A DNA stretch of 64,000 nt from Hypomyces perniciosus (Eukaryota > Ascomycota > Sordariomycetes > Hypocreales > Hypocreaceae), in the NCBI GenBank assembly GCA_008477525.1, contig SPDT01000006.1, positions 771,501 to 835,500 on the forward strand, in the 5' to 3' direction. Of this stretch, positions 63,590-64,000 are shown in pieces. Numbering within the stretch: position 1 is the first letter of the stretch; each line of letters starts with the position of its first letter. Below the pieces are notes generated by a model. The model was not told the DNA's origin. It was given only the letters and a program-made list of their open reading frames with translations, and did no database searches. A program made the translations under genes and the position numbers.

Positions 63590-64000
63590 TCACGCAAAAT
63601 CGATTGACGTGGTCCATTCGTCCTCACCTCCACCCGCCGACCGGAACTCAACGCCTTGGCCGAAATATCCAGCATCTTGCCACGCCTTCATTGTAGGGCC
63701 GTCGAAAGGGCCTTGCTTTACAGCACCGTCTCGTCCATCTGTCCACCGAAACTCCCACATCTTAGTGGCTGATGTCTCACTCGCCTCATCAGAAGGCTGC
63801 GTTTTAGGTTCGACCCAGTCCTCTCCAGTCTCGCGTCGATACTCACGGACAAGCATCTCTCTTTCTTGCTCGTAAATCTCGACATGGCCACGACTCAGAA
63901 GCTTATCGGCAGCATCCGTAATGTCATCGATTGCCTCCTTGATCTGTACTTGTTTGGGGTCCTGAGGGGTTTCCTGGTCAACTTCCATATCTTCGGTGCC
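63590..64000 (-). CDS. LIN1: GYF-domain protein Lin1/CD2BP2 (C-terminal part, truncated by window edge)
   Basis: The last 136 codons lie in the window; the gene continues past the right edge and its frame is open at position 64000. The C-terminal GYF domain: MWEFRWTDGRDGAVKQGPFD followed by GPTMKAWQDAGYFGQGVEFR, matching W-x-Y/F-x-W ... GPF ... M-x-x-W-x-x-x-GYF. Preceded by a helical, acidic segment (KEAIDDITDAADKLLSRGHVEIYEQERE) that is conserved in Lin1/Snu40/CD2BP2, the U5 snRNP-associated protein that leaves at tri-snRNP formation. The N-terminal half and any introns are outside the window. The internal ATG at 63988 is not the start. Confidence 0.88.
   Translation of the reverse strand, partial: GTEDMEVDQETPQDPKQVQIKEAIDDITDAADKLLSRGHVEIYEQEREMLVREYRRETGEDWVEPKTQPSDEASETSATKMWEFRWTDGRDGAVKQGPFDGPTMKAWQDAGYFGQGVEFRSAGGGEDEWTTSIDFA

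Overview
This is a chromosomal window from a filamentous ascomycete, most likely a Sordariomycete of the order Hypocreales. The grounds are compact genes with 49-80 bp GT-AG introns carrying CTAAC/CTGAC-type branch points, a Sordariomycete-type secreted GH15-CBM20 glucoamylase, hyphal-fungus gene content (PL20 glucuronan lyase, Gta3, TMEM135-like protein), and an AT-rich repeat block whose copies differ only by C/T and G/A transitions, the signature of repeat-induced point mutation (RIP). I see no prokaryotic, viral or CRISPR-type content. The species cannot be fixed from the sequence.

Layout. 1-2.9 kb: mitochondrial ornithine carbamoyltransferase (5' part only, runs off the left edge) and a secreted glucuronan lyase. 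2.9-5.8 kb: a RIP-degraded graveyard, in which a TIR DNA transposon (MULE-like by its long TIRs and imperfect 9-bp duplication) holds three solo-LTR insertions plus a fourth nested in one of them. 6.3-16 kb: TAG1-type vacuolar DUF3712 protein, the tri-snRNP protein Snu66/SART1, glucoamylase. 16-28.5 kb: alpha-SNAP (Sec17), mitochondrial Gta3, PP1 inhibitor Ypi1, permuted GTPase Gep3, mitoribosomal Mrp49, HECT ligase Hul4, an intron-containing tRNA-Ile(AAU) and a second DUF3712 protein. 29.8-43.4 kb: RPS10, Sde2, Cox12 and an NDUFA4/B12D-like protein as a divergent respiratory pair, a PPIE-like RRM protein, Sec31, Get2, a TMEM135-like membrane protein. 46-64 kb: a bHLH factor with about 2.8 kb of gene-free DNA on each side, Rvb2 helicase, an orphan coiled-coil protein, an 804-aa nuclear-looking protein, GAPDH with a 5'-UTR intron, and the 3' part of a Lin1/CD2BP2 GYF protein.

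These are mostly unrelated housekeeping genes. There is no biosynthetic cluster or defence-island logic. Loose themes are spliceosome-linked proteins (Snu66, Sde2, the PPIE-like RRM, Lin1), secretory and tail-anchor trafficking (Sec17, Sec31, Get2) and mitochondrial proteins. The most unusual observations are two candidate 3-nt microexons (COX12 and MRP49), the nested LTR structure with matching target-site duplications, and a strongly over-represented non-coding 9-mer, TACGRAGTA, that recurs as inverted pairs. Exon coordinates were worked out by hand from splice signals and frame; every listed spliced CDS sums to a whole number of codons.
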